64,000 nt of DNA from Elmis aenea (GCA_947652605.1 OX393576.1:57450966-57514965), one strand, 5' to 3'. Shown: positions 45,053 to 56,602, numbered from the stretch's first letter. The notes: generated by a model from the letters alone, not told the origin. Translations and numbers: made by a program.

Positions 45053-45967
45053 GAGTAAAGTGCCCTAATATGGAACAGTTACCTATTATGGAATACATCA
45101 GTTTTATAACAATGAATAAGCGATATCTGTTGAAAAGTATATGTACCTATTTGTACATTGATCACACATTCCCAAATGTAAAATAGTTAAAAAATATTCA
45201 CTAGATTACATAACAGATTCAAATATATTTTTGACGTGCTACTGAGTTTATTTTTAGGCTAAATCTTTCAGTGCAAAATATTATACCTATACTAGGGTAA
45301 ATGATAGAAGTATAAAATAATTTTTTGCATGTTTATTTAGCATGAGTTTTTACATTTCAATTAAATAGACCAAAATTTTGATTGGGGCTATTTCATATTT
45401 TACATAATACCGATTTTTTAAATGTCACATTAATGCCTAATATGGAATACATAGAGGTGCCTTTTAATGAATATGATTATGGTCACTAAGTACAGCAATA
45501 TGGGTTCAGTGTCAAAAGTGTCAGGAATGGACAGACGAAAAATGTGCATAATACCCAAAAAATCTATTCTATTGTCCTACCTGTAAAAAATAAATAAATT
45601 ATCAACATTTAGTCTGAATGACACTTGAATTATAATTTAATTTACATAAATAACAGAGTTTTGGTTTGGCCTAAGTAATAATTCAAATCAGAAAGAAATA
45701 AAAGATTAATCTATAAGCAGTTATTCCATATTAAGAAACCCTAGTATTCCATATTAGGTTCCCCAGGAGCTTAATATGGAATAGAAGTAACATTTAAAAA
45801 AAAATAGCTATATAAGAAATATCTACCGTAATATCGTACCAGAATTCAAGTAATGTGTTGCGTATTCATTACAAATTCCTTATAATTTGTTTTGCAAAAT
45901 TTTGTTGAATAAATGTAAATAGTATTGCCGAATACAAAAAACTATTCCATATTAGGGCACTTTACTC
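45053..45967. mobile_element. pogo-like element with CCTAATATGGAATA boxes
   Basis: The ends GAGTAAAGTGCCCTAATATG (continuing GAA) and the inverse at 45945-45967 are identical over 23 bp, flanked by TA (45051-45052 and 45968-45969). A box CCTAATATGGAATA occurs at least seven times, forward near 45064, 45083, 45434 and 45768, and inverse near 45723, 45747 and 45944. It carries a remnant of a PHD-like finger found at the C-terminus of many insect pogo/jerky-type transposases, which identifies the likely parent. Confidence 0.8.
45501..45593 (+). pseudogene. PHD-like finger remnant of a pogo-type transposase
   Basis: Thirty codons and a final stop read WVQCQKCQEWTDEKCA, stop, YPKNLFYCPTCKK. Spacing of C-x2-C, W-T-D-x2-C and F-Y-C-x2-C matches the C-terminal zinc finger common in insect pogo and jerky-type transposases, with Asp where the usual His would be. 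The in-frame TAA makes it non-functional. No DDE core or CENP-B-like DNA-binding domain remains in the 915-bp element. Confidence 0.75.
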
Positions 45968-46738
45968 TAAGTATTGTTGTTTAATTCGATGATATTTTTA
46001 GCATATAAGTTTTTATATAGACACCTATCGTTATGTAATATGACATTAGATTATTTGTTTTTGTTTTTATTTTTATAGACAGCTTGATAAGTGATTGGTT
46101 AAATACGATTTTAATTTTCTGACTTATTTATAAAAATAGATATAGCAAGTAATATTTCATTAAAAAGGAAAAAAAACGTACGTTTCACTGTTTTATAGCC
46201 AACTCACGGTCCCAAAGAAAAAGTTAAGTTAGGAGTAATATCTCAAAAATGAAAAGCGATAAAAAAATGCAAAATGACAGTTACATTCTCCATACAAAAG
46301 TACTTTAGAAAGTTCTAATATAATTGATCTAATGATCAAGTCAAAAAAGTTACGAAAGAAAAAAAAAAACATACTCATATTTCATGCTATAACATCTGAA
46401 GTACGAGGAATTTTGTCCTTTTAAAAATTGATTGTAGCTCCTCTTATACTTGGGAATAATTCATATAATTTAGGCAACCCGTATCTCTTACAATCAGCTG
46501 GAAATGTTATCTGGGACACCATGTGTAGAATGAAATGACACTGGCAAATCTTTGGACAGTAAGACAGTATTGTTATAAAACGTCACCACACTTTTTACTT
46601 TTTACGTGGAATAAAGATACCTAAGTAGTATTATAATTGCGAAAATGTTCAAATTCCCGATTTTAAGGGATTTACACTAGACCATTTTTGCGATGACGTT
46701 CGTATACATGTGCGTGCGTGCTTGTTTTAAGTTAATTA

Positions 46739-47747
46739 TACAGGGTGTGTAAAAATTGGTGGAAGGGCGATGTTTTTCGTAAAATTCCAAGTCGAAAATC
46801 TTAATACGAAAATGTTGTACCATGCTTCCTATGGCCTCAGGAACCATTAAAAGAAAAAAAAATTGGCAACATTGCATACATTGATTTGCGTTTGGACATT
46901 TTTTTATCAGCAATTTTTACTTAGGTATTTACAATTTTTGTTCGAACTGAAAGCCTTCAGTGCGTAAACACAGCTGCAAACTTTTTGGTATCGTCTAACA
47001 CAAACTAGAAATAATTGAGGGAAAAACAGAGATGACAGTTAATGAAAATGTTGCCATATGTATTACTGTCATTAAAATCAGTGATTTACATATTTTCAAC
47101 ACCAATTTTTGAAAGGAAGAACACAATATCTAGGAAAAAATACTATTCGAAATCTATTTTTATTCCAAATGGCAGCTTTTTCATTTGCAAGTATTAAATA
47201 ATAACGCTTATTAAAGGACTAAATGTCAAAACTTTGAGGACCTCTTGCAGACACAGCAGGCATGGTACAACATTTTCGTATTAAGATTTTCGACTTAGAA
47301 TTTTACGAAGAACATCGGCGTGTAGCCTGCTGAGGTCTTATTTTACAGGTCGTGGGCGTATAATAATTATTAGTATTGCCGATTAAAATGAGTATAGTAA
47401 CACGCCATCAAACATAAACACCAACTTTATTAGCTTATAACAATCCTTGTATTATTAAGAACTTCGGCGATATCACCAACACAATTCTACTTTCTTAATA
47501 TTTATAACGTAAATATTCCACTGTTCTTTACAACAGGCTAAATAACTCGCCGTTTTAGTCCTAGCCGACTCCTCGCTCAACCCTGTGAGCGACTCTCTTC
47601 GATCGCTCCTCGTGAGCGACTCTTCTGACTCACGGCTGTGAGTGAACTGTCTTTAATCGCCGCACCTCGCACATTTGTTTCTTTTCCTCCCCCCTTCACT
47701 TCTCGTGACCATATCAAGCCCTTCCGCCAATTTTTACACACCCTGTA
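46739..47747. mobile_element. Foldback-family element with an inner inverted repeat and an insertion
   Basis: Left end TACAGGGTGTGTAAAAATTG continues GTGGAAGGGC; right end GCCCTTCCGCC continues CAATTTTTACACACCCTGTA. A second inverted pair at 46770-46823 and 47269-47323 (ACGAAAATGTTGTACCATGC and GCATGGTACAACATTTTCGT) lies inside. In the right arm, between AACATCG and GCCCTTCC, about 390 bp of unrelated DNA is inserted. The 78-codon minus-strand frame at 46677 spans the left terminus and is not a gene. Confidence 0.82.
47331..47715. repeat. LTR-like insertion with GAGCGA motifs
   Basis: Starts TGTAGCCTGCTGAGG and ends CGTGACCATATCA, so it has TG...CA ends. It interrupts the right arm of the surrounding foldback. 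GTGAGCGACTCT recurs near 47586 and 47611, and GAGCGACTC...GATCGCTC can fold. Target duplications are not clear and no internal coding region remains, so a solo LTR is only inferred. Confidence 0.4.
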
Positions 47748-47869
47748 TATACAGCCTTAAAAAGTATATTACATCCGAGTCCGTTTAGTTGATACTTACC
47801 TTAAATAATAACTAATGGTATATTTGTACAAATTATTTACGGTAATCCAAGCCTACACTTGTGTTAGGG

Positions 47870-49615
47870 TATAGAATAGTAGTGGTCTTTCTTTATTTGT
47901 TCTGAAAAATCCAAAAAGGCATAAAACGGGTCACAACAATGATAATAATAATACTTACACATAATATACGAATATATACACAACACAAAATTATATTTAC
48001 TAAAAAGAGTTTTTAAAGTAAGCGTCATTAAGATATTCATTAACTCCATAGTAAGCTTTAAAGATTAGGACATTTCTTAATCTTTTCTTTAAGTCGGGGG
48101 TGGGTAAATTTTTTATACTCTCAGGTGATGTATTAAATTTATTAGATATTGCAATAATTATAGATGCAACATTTTTTTGAAGATAAGTATATTTGAAGCA
48201 ATCGGGCTTTAGATTTTTTTTATGTCGGGTATTGGCTGCATGGTTTCTTGTTTTCACTTCGAACCGATCAAAATTATTTCTTACGAAAATGATAGCTTCG
48301 AGAATGAATACGCCGTAAAAAGTTAATATTTGTTTGTCACGAAAAGTGTCTTTACAGTGATCTCGGTAGTTTAGACCAAAAATCCAAAAATAGTTCTTAT
48401 ACATCGCTTTTGTATAATAAAGAGGCGTTCAGAGTCAAAAGCGTTACCCCAAAAAATTATAGCATAGCGTAACCTAAATTCAATATACCCATGATATACA
48501 GTTTTGGCCCGGTTTGTACTGACCAATTTTTTTAAGCATTTTTAGTGCGAAAGGATACCGTGACAGGCTTTGTGACAGGCGTTCGATATGGTATGACCAG
48601 TCCAGTCTAGAGTCAATACCTAAACCAAGAAATTATATTTTATTAACAAGATTTATAGTTGTGGAATTGTTTTTAAGTTTTAACTCGGAGGTAAATTTAT
48701 TTGGTGAAAATTTTATTACTTGAGTTTTATTGACGTTTAGGGTTAAATTGTTTAATGTGGACCAATGTTGAAGTTGGCCCAAGCAATCAAAGAGTTTTTG
48801 TTCAGAATTTTTGGAATCCGAGTCACTAATAATAGCACATGTGTCATCGGCAAATTGTATAAGGGAAGTTTTGGCAAAACCTGGAAGATCATTAGTGTAC
48901 AGTATGTATAACAGGGGGCCTAGATTGATCCTTGCGAGACTCCTTTTTTGATTTTATTTTTGTTGGATTTTAGAAATGTACCTGACGAGTCTTTTCCTGC
49001 AACATAATGGTTTCTTTCCGAAAGATAAGATTTTATAAGATTATGGGCGGTTTCTCGTTTACCATAGTGTTCTAATTTCGTTAGCAGTATCTCGTGGTCA
49101 GCACTATCGAAAGCGTTTAAGAGATCAACACACATGACCATGGTGTATTCGTCTTTATTGAGGGATTGAAGTACATTTTGGATTGCTATATAAATAGCGC
49201 GGGTAGTTGTTTTGCCTTTCCTGAATCCATTTTGAGCGTTGTTTATTACGCCAAAGTGTGCTACGTAATTTTCAATTCTGTTGTAGATTATTTTTTCAAA
49301 TATCTTGCTAATGTTTGTGAATATGGCTATGGGCCTATAGTTTCCTATGTCACTTACATCCCCCTTTTTGGGGATAGGTTTGATTTTTGCACATTTTGGT
49401 TTGTTGGAAATATGCAATTTTTTAAAGAAAGGTTTATGATGTGACTCAAAGGTCCAGATATTAAGTCGGCAGTATGTTTTAAGAGGTTTGTTGGGATTTC
49501 ATCTTCTTCTGTTGATTTTGTGTTTTTAAGCGACATTATGGTCTTATAGACTTCCTCGTAAGAAGTTGGACGTAGATAAATAGATATATTATTATGATGA
49601 TGAGACATTATTATT
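47870..49615 (-). pseudogene. 5'-truncated BS/CR1-like LINE
   Basis: Minus strand: an open piece (49608-49354) with a finger region (SLKNTKSTEEDEIPTNLLKH, HIINLSLKNCIFP). The next piece (49417-48920) overlaps in another frame and gives KPIPKKGDVSDIGNYRPIAI, NAQNGFRKGKTT, VDLLNAFDSADHEILL and GVSQGSI. After a frameshift comes FADDTCAII (48843-48854 for FADD). The last open piece (48404-48000) contains TRNHAANTRHKKNLKPDC, a C-terminal motif seen in BS-like LINEs. AACAAATAAAGAAAG near 47895 could supply a polyadenylation signal. No endonuclease domain is present. Few lesions suggest moderate age. Confidence 0.88.
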
Positions 49616-50480
49616 TAGAATAATATCTTATAAGGTATTTTGTAGAATTTTCTATTTCAAAAACATTAAAATAATTAAATTTTCAAAAAAGGTTGATGTA
49701 ATTTTAAATTTTTTTGTATGTGACAGTTTATTTAACCTTTTAAAATTCTGTTTGCGTCATCTCGCTAGAATTGTAATAAACGAATGAAATTTTTTTAAAA
49801 TTTGCATATTTTTTAAGAACGCTGTGAGTGTCTGTCCTTTATCTGTTACTACTTGTTGACATTTACGTCATTTACAAAAGTAAAGCTTATGCAGGATTGT
49901 TGCTAACATTTTTGTACAAAATTAACTACATTTGCCTTAGTAATTTTATTCACCCATGTTGTTTATCTTATAATCTTATAAATAAAAACTTAGGTACAAC
50001 TTGTTTCATACGGTTTTCGTTGTAGGTAACATTATCTTGATACAGAAACACTGAAATAGAACACGGACTAAGAGCATTTTGATTACGATATTTTTTCATA
50101 ATTAATCCAAATATGTTGCAATTGATAAACAAGAAACATTGCAAGGATTGTTATACAACAGTATGAACGATATTTTAAGGGATATTTCATTAGAATGTAC
50201 TTTCAAATGTGGAAAAAAATATTTGGTGTATTTAAACCAACAGTGAAAAAAGTAGATGTGTGTAAATGAGTAATTAGTTATTAACAATGTTTATTTTTAT
50301 TGTCATTTAAATGAAAAGTCTTACAGAAAAACTTATTTTGTCTTTAACTTAGAACAAGTTTAAACCATACCGTATTGCCAAGCACCTCCACCATAAATAT
50401 TACAGTAAATATGTTGTAAATTACCCCTGATAATGAAATAGGGCTTAATAACACTTTTCTTAGATTTTACTTTTGATGTA
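49616..50480. other. Intron DNA, nothing recognised
   Basis: No recognised gene or repeat; small random frames only. Confidence 0.45.
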
Positions 50481-51889
50481 TACAGGGTGATTCAAATTCT
50501 AGGGATTTCGCTTATCACTAAAGATAGATGGTAGGTTTAAATTTGGCAAAATTGCTAAATTTAATGCTCATCAATAATATCAAAACAGATTTGAAATATC
50601 TTCAACAGTTTTTAAAAAAATTGAAAAAATGTCTTCGTTTTTTTTGCTATTACTTTTTTATTTATAATTTTCTTTTAAATCTGTAAAAAAAAATGCACGG
50701 CCACTTTTTATTTTACTTTTAATGGTGCCATCGATTTTTTGCTGTGTGGATTCCGTTTTGTTTTATAGGTATTAACTTTTTAATTTCTTATGGGCAACAA
50801 ATTTTATTTTCATTTTGTTATTAGTTATGTTGAATAAATGAAAACTTTATTTTAATATACGTTGTTCATGTAAGTAACATAATCATGTATTACATTTTTG
50901 AAATGAGAAACAGAGTCATAGCTAACTAGATGAAAATCCAATTGGACGCTCATAAGAAATTAAAAAGTTAATACGTACTCTATAAAACAAAACGGAGTCG
51001 GCTTAGCAAAAAATTGATGGCACCATTAAAAGTAAAATAAAAAGTGGCCATGTAAAGATTTTGACAGAACTCAAAGAAAATTATAAATAAAAAAAGTTAT
51101 AGGAAAAAAGCGAAGTCATTTTTTCAGTTTTTTTCATTTTTTTCAAAAACAGTTGAAGATATTTTAACCCTTTGGGACCCAATTTTTTCTTTCTGTGGTT
51201 TCAGATTATTTGGGAAGAATATGGGTTTTTAACAATAAATATGATAAAATATTTTGGAAAAAACGAAAAATTTTACATTTCAAGAGCAAATAGGAATAGG
51301 GACAAATATATCCCAGTGGGATTTTTAATTGGGATATATATGTCCGAATGGGAAAATAAATATACGATTCGTCGGACTCTTCACTGTTGTGGAATGGGTC
51401 CGCTTCTGAAGAAGACTTCCCAGAGAACGAATCTAATTCATTTGGTGAAGATACATCGTCTATATTATCAACAACTTTTTGATGTTCAGCTTTTCAGTCA
51501 ACTTCTTTCTCCACATAATGGAAAAACCATTGGGATATATATAACCCACTCAAAAACCCTTCTGGGGCACATGTATCCCAGGCACAATTATTGAATCAAA
51601 TTATGTGGTAAATCGACGTGCTCTGCTTGCAAAAACGTTTTGAATAGGTCACCAATAGTTGAAAAACCCCTTAAAAACACATTTCCATGTAAAACGGGAC
51701 TTGAAAGGCTCTCTGGACATTTCAGTATGCGTTGGGATCTATATAACCCACTGGGGCCCAAAGGGTTAAATCTGATTTGATATTATTCATGAGCATTAAA
51801 TTTAGCAACTTTGCCAGCTCTAAACCTAGCCTCTATCTTTAGTAATAACCGAGATCCCCATGGTCGCCCTCGAATTTGATCACCCTGTA
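50481..51889. mobile_element. Foldback element carrying a piggyBac-like MITE
   Basis: Ends TACAGGGTGATTCAAATTC and the inverse of the right end TACAGGGTGATCAAATTCG match. Arms pair over about 600 bp: GCTAAATTTAATGCTCATCA left with ATGAGCATTAAATTTAGC right, GATTTGAAATATCTTCAAC left with GTTGAAGATATTTT right, and GCCATCGATTTTTTGC left with GCAAAAAATTGATGGC right. The right arm is interrupted by a TTAA-flanked element. Confidence 0.9.
51168..51765. mobile_element. piggyBac-like MITE at a TTAA site
   Basis: Bounded by TTAA at 51164-51167 and 51766-51769. The ends CCCTTTGGGACCCA and the inverse CCCTTTGGGCCCCA are inverted repeats. GGGATATATATAACCCACT-like words repeat near 51320, 51531 and 51734. 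One frame includes SEEDFPENESNSFGEDTSS, acidic like the start of some piggyBac transposases, then stops; this may be a remnant. The open frame 51172-51594 starts within the terminal repeat and is not credible. Confidence 0.85.
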
Positions 51890-53754
51890 CACCAAGTAAT
51901 TTGTAAAAAAAAATCTACCGACAATTAAAGCTGTTTTAAGTGACCAGTTGCAAATTTTAATCTAAAAATTACATTTTTCGCACTTGTTGACATAACAAAA
52001 TACAGCTTTTGCAGGTCACTTTACACTTGTGAAGATTCTTAAACAAATGTAAATTCTTTTAGCTTCAGAAAGTGATGTTACGGAAATATTTAATATTTGC
52101 AAGTCGGTTTTCATTTAACTCCTAATGTTAATCTTTTGTGCTATCAATCTTGCCTTTGCGTATGTAACGTCACTTGCAGTGGTGATTAACTTTGTTGTTT
52201 ACAGACAGACGAATTGGATCAAGGGCGTAGTTAAGTAGCGTAGGTACTTGAATTTAAGCGTTATTAGAATATATACAGAATGTAGGCCATATCTATGACG
52301 AACAAGGAGAACATAATTACACGGTTAGCTACTAATGAAATATGTATGTTGATGTCTTGATAAAGATTCACTTAAGATAGAGCAAAGCTCCTTCAAATTT
52401 TCATCACAAGGAACATCACGGCTATAGAAAATTTTAAGACATTGTAGCTTTATTCGAGGCTTTATTAATAAATAAATAAAATGTTAAAAACCAAAACTAA
52501 GGACTGCTTTATAAACACGTTTTTATCTATATTTTAGGACAAAAAAACAGCGCAGTAGTTTAGTGTGTATTTATACATAAGATTTTAACACAATCTAATT
52601 TTTCCTCAGTGAATACCTAGGCATTATTTGTAAATATGTTTCGTTTTGTAAATATGTGCATAAGTTTAGTTTATTCAAAGTCTTTTGTGAGTTTTTAAAT
52701 TTACAATTTTTTTATTTTATTAGAACATACAACAATTTGCATATCCTTCAATACAGGAAAAAATATTTTTTTATCAGGCTCAATCAACTATGGTTAATTC
52801 CAATTAAAGGAAAGTTTAATTAGTATAAAATTGTCGCTTAAGACTTAAAATAATAGTAAAGCCTTAATTAGTGTGAATGTAAAATATTTTAAAATTTACT
52901 TGGGTATAACTTCTTTTTTGACAATTAACAAAAGATTTATGGCTTGTTTTTACTTTTTCACACGTTCCTTAAAATTTAAAATGTTAATAAATTTAAATAA
53001 ATCTTTAATGTCATAAGGAATAACTGTAATTATGTCCTACTTTGGAGATATACACTGACTGCTCTTTTATAATAACGAAGTCACCAATATATGAAGAAAA
53101 CACACGCTAGGTGGACAGTTAAAATTAATTTTGTACCTTATACTATTTTTCATGGATATTTGACGCATCTTATTGTACTTATATTATTTTAGAACTTCTT
53201 AATTGAAGTGGGTATCATATACCATTAGCAAATTAATTGCAATTATATCTTCAAATTGAGAACATAGTGGTTTAGTGATGCCCTAGAAACGGGTACTGTA
53301 ATTATCTAAAATATTTCCGTGATTTGGCATGTGAAACGATCTCAATTAGGGTAGAACAACGAGGTAGACGGTTTAAATAAGGATGTTAACAAACTAAATA
53401 ATTGAACACGAGTGGTAGTATTTACCGGTTAACCAAGATGGGTTTGTTGCATTATGCGAAATTTGTATTTACAAATTGTGGTTTGGATTAGTTAATCGTG
53501 CATGTTCAATATGTTTAAAATTATTTAGAGGTATTTTAAAAACTAGCTGAAATAAAACTTTACAAACTGCCAAATTGCAATACTAACCATTTGATCAAAT
53601 TTAAAATGTTATTCAGTTTGATTGTGCAGAAGACATTGAACATCCTGCTGTATTTTATTTTTTGTTACACTTATTGTGCGCGGGTCAGATTGAATCGGAA
53701 CTGAAAAATAATGTAACGATATAATTATGACGTTTCTTAAGTATTGCAAAAAAA
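51890..53754. other. Intron DNA, nothing recognised
   Basis: AT-rich; no exon, gene or repeat recognised. Confidence 0.45.
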
Positions 53755-53999
53755 AATCGAGTGGTGATTCCTTATCGAAAATTAAGAGGTCTTTCATGTA
53801 ATTTTTTTTCGTTAGAGGTCCGCTTACGGAGTTACACCCCCCTAAAGGGGAGCGGTAAAAGTAGTTTTTTATTTTATTTGTCAAATTTGGAGATGTGTAG
53901 GAATATGATATTTGGTAGATGTTTTATACTTATTAAAAGGTTTCCCATAGTAATATTTTCAGTAATCTCCCACCTTCAAAGTGCGACCCCTTCGGTTTT
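53755..53999 (+). repeat. Dispersed repeat, copy 2, cut by piggyBac
   Basis: Matches the inverse of 18612-18907 along most of its length (GAGTGGTGATTCCTTATCG, CTTATTAAAAGGTTTCCCA, AAAGTGCGACCCC). The match stops at TTAA (54000-54003) and resumes as TTAATCAGAAC at 55326, after the intervening transposon. Confidence 0.82.
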
Positions 54000-54003
54000 T
54001 TAA

Positions 54004-55325
54004 ACCCTGGAGTAGTCGCGCGATGTCGAAAAGACAGCGCGCTTTTTATTTTAACCCCGAAAACGTGTTTTCACACTTGCTACCACCCCGTGCTTCCGTG
54101 CAACCTAAGATAAATATGTGATAAAACGATTGAACCTATATTTGTCCTAATAAATCACGCCTACATTAAATAATTTGCTGATTACTACTACTCAACGCAG
54201 ACGTCGAATCGACAGCGCGCGCCCGTATGTTGAATAGACATCGCGCGAGCAGTTTTGGTTATTGGTTTTTGACAGTATACGTCGAATCGACTTCGCGCGC
54301 CTACTTGTGTTTGTCAAAACTATTATAATTTTTTCCAAAAATGAGTGCTTATAGATTAAATGACGCTAAAATAACTTTTGGCTGAAGTCGACGACACTCA
54401 AATAGATTTAGCACGAATTTATAAGCTGTCCATTGTTGGTACAATTCGATCAAATAAAGAAGAAATTCCCCTTCCTTCATCACTACAAAAGGCAAGCCTG
54501 AATATTACAGCATTTTTGGCATTTCCGATGTCGGAATATTAATTTCTTATGTACAAAAAAAAATATATATCCCAAAGTTGTTTCGCTTTCTACAGATCAG
54601 CTGAAATTGATGAAAGCTCAGATCCATCGATCATAACATTTTATAATCAAACGGGGTGTTGATGAAGTGGACAAAAAAGCATCCTTATACAGTATGTCAA
54701 GAAGTGTAACCATTGGCCGCTGAACGTATTCTTTCAGTTTCTGGAAATCTTTGCCATAAACGCCATAGTAATTTTGAAAACAAATAATGTTGACATAAAA
54801 AGTCGACGATTGTTCCAGAGAGAGTTTGGTAGGGAACTAATAAAAAAATATATGGAGAAAAGAACAAACAATTCCAGTTTGCCAAGAGGACTTGAAAGGA
54901 AACTAATCAAATACATTGGTAATGATGAAAATACGGTACCGAATACTTCAGCTGAAGATAACCCAAAGAGGTTCATGCAAGATATGCCCATTTTACAAAA
55001 AAATAAACTCAAAAACTCGTTGCGTATCCTGCGACAAAAATATTTGTTGAGACCACACAAAATTTATTTGCAGTGAGTGCTATGATGGGGTCAATACGTC
55101 AGACACAGAATGAATGAGTGAATTAATATTACAACGGTCGTTTTGATTAATTATTATGATAAAATTATTTTTTTAAGGATTGGAAATTGTTTAAGTTTAT
55201 GTTGTTTAAAAATAAATGTCAATAGCTTTTGTATTTTTAATTTTTATATCGCTTTTAACATCAATATGTCTAAACGACGTCGCGCGACTAGATTTGTTAC
55301 AACAGGGTGCGCGCCTACTCCAAGG
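54004..55325 (+). mobile_element. Decayed piggyBac-like transposon
   Basis: TTAA lies at 54000-54003 and 55326-55329. Ends ACCCTGGAGTAGTCGCGCG and the inverse CCTTGGAGTAGGCGCGC are inverted repeats. Subterminal words GTCGAATCGACAGCGCGCG, TTGAATAGACATCGCGCG and GTCGAATCGACTTCGCGCG repeat at 54204-54300, with a relative at 55268 (GTCTAAACGACGTCGCGCG). A + strand transposase relic lies inside. Confidence 0.88.
54395..55076 (+). pseudogene. piggyBac transposase C-terminal relic
   Basis: Reading across frames gives LSIVGTIRSNKEEIP near 54425, SYVQKK near 54550, FYNQTGC and GVDEVDKKASLYSMSR near 54640-54705, then FQFLEIFAINAIVILKT-like near 54740, KSRRLFQREFGRELIKKYM in an open piece (54774-55076), and a Cys-rich tail visible in another frame (CKICPFYKK, then CVSCDKNICL). 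These are the late catalytic core and the C-terminal zinc-binding tail of piggyBac transposase. The N-terminal two thirds is deleted, and at least three frameshifts break the remainder. Confidence 0.88.
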
Positions 55326-55369
55326 TTAATCAGAACTTTAGATGGAGATAAAAAGTGACAGGTTTATTG

Positions 55370-55645
55370 TTTTTTTTATTAACAGCGTCAACTGTTTTAC
55401 TTGTAACGTAATTGTTAAACCACGTCCAGGCATATTATGTTGCCCTCTCTGATTAAATTAAATTATACAAGAAATTTTCCCTATTATTAACCACATTCTG
55501 CGTTTTATAAGATGTTCTTTTGCAATTTTGGATCGCTTTTCCTGCAGAGTAGATAGCATTATAAGCCAACACATCGATGATGTTATACAAAACTGTAATT
55601 TTCCCATTGTTTTGTGTTTCTTGTAGGTACAGTAATGTGCAAAGA
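55370..55645 (-). pseudogene. piggyBac transposase C-terminal fragment, opposite strand
   Basis: On the minus strand a frame reads QWENYSFVLYNIIDVLAYNA (with one frame change), then GKAIQNCKRTSYKTQNV. This resembles the segment after the third catalytic Asp, where family members have a KRKTKRWP block then FFNIIDISALNA. It is short and degraded. It may belong to the element ending at 56598 or be a displaced piece of the larger minus-strand copy at 57551-61272. Confidence 0.5.
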
Positions 55646-55744
55646 AAACCTATCTTAGGTATAAATTACACCATATTAGTATTTTAATTCTAAATCATCA
55701 TTTTCATTGCTAAAAATATTATCGTGATTCATCCTACATATTTC

Positions 55745-56260
55745 CTACCAAAGGCGTTTTTGGAATGGATAAGAGTACGATTGTCTTATTGTTGAAATAA
55801 AATTCTTAAGGAAAAACAACTTAGGAAAAAATCCAGAAGTGGCACAGTGCCAGATTTGACGAACAAGTTGGACGAGGGTACACCGTAATGTTTTTATTTG
55901 ACAGAAAATGCTGTACCAGAGCAATGTGTCACGGAACGTTGTCATGATGGAGGATTAAACCGTTTACCTATTTCTCTGATCATTTTTACGCACATCGTTT
56001 CTTAAACGCTTTAGTAACCCTTCACAGTAGTATTCTTGCGTACAAATTTATCTTGCACAATTCCATGGTCAAAAACCACAATTAACATCACCTTGATGTT
56101 GGATCTTGATCGGCGTGCTCTCTTTGGACGGGGAGAAAAAGGCAATTGTCATTGGGAGCTATGATTCTTGCTTTCAGGATCATACCCATAGATCCAAGAT
56201 TAATATCACGTGATGATATTTTTCAAAACACAAGAATCTTACTCCTTGTCTCAATTATGT
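55745..56260 (-). pseudogene. Mariner transposase relic
   Basis: Minus strand, with frame changes: WIYGYDPESKNHSSQ near 56190, FSPRPKRARRSRSNIKVMLI near 56110, VVFDHGIVQDKFVRKNTTVK near 56050, then ILHHDNVP near 55940 (second catalytic Asp kept), FLSNKNITVYPRPT and NLALCHFWIFS near 55860. At the third catalytic position the usual Asp of APCDFFLF is His, so the enzyme would be inactive even without the stops. The N-terminal DNA-binding domain was not found. This copy is of a different subfamily from the 11-12-kb relic. Confidence 0.88.
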
Positions 56261-56559
56261 TTAAGGTCCCTTCCTTTTTTTTTTACGACGGTGTTCAAAT
56301 GCATATTATCTTTGTCCATATTTTTGGCATCCTCTACATAATCCCGCACCACATAAATCGTTTGTGCACACTTCTATTAGTTATCGCCTTCTTTACTCTC
56401 TCGCTTGCTTAAACCATATATCAAATGAAGTCACTTTCAGCAGAATGAGCGCGAAGAAAATGATAATTCATACAACTAAACACAACTGAGAAACATTCAA
56501 GAAGTTTAATAAATGCTTTATATCGTAGGAGAATTATAGTGGCACAAACACGAACATAA

Positions 56560-56598
56560 AATTACTGGGTCATATAGACCCGAAGCACAACAGGAGGG
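56560..56598. repeat. piggyBac-like right terminus
   Basis: Inverted, the sequence reads TTCAACCCTCCTGTTGTGC followed by TTCGGGTCTATATGACCC. CCC-starting ends with a GGGTCAnnTGACCC palindrome occur in some piggyBac-like families; TTGA (56599-56602) would be a decayed TTAA. The partner end is not clear. Confidence 0.4.
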
Positions 56599-56602
56599 TT
56601 GA

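Larger units (their letters stand above)
44534..46527. mobile_element. Foldback element split by a pogo-like MITE
   Basis: Left end TAGGGTGTCCCAGACAAC and right end GTTATCTGGGACACCATGTG are inverse variants of the family terminus. Arms of about 500 bp pair: GCAGGTTGCTTAAATTAAAT left against TAATTTAGGCAACCCG right, and GAGGAGCTACAACCAG left against GATTGTAGCTCCTC right. The TA-flanked element 45053-45967 lies near the centre of symmetry. Confidence 0.85.

Noticed and set aside
45501..45593. PHD-finger gene or exon
   Set aside because: It has an in-frame stop, is confined to a TIR-bounded element, and has no splice signals in support.
51172..51594. 140-codon plus-strand open frame as a host gene
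   Set aside because: Its start lies within the piggyBac-like terminal repeat, and no domain is recognisable. It lies wholly inside the 598-bp MITE.
52190..52240. Possible small exon after TTGTTTACAG
   Set aside because: It opens only about nine codons before a stop and does not match the expected next Dpr exon.
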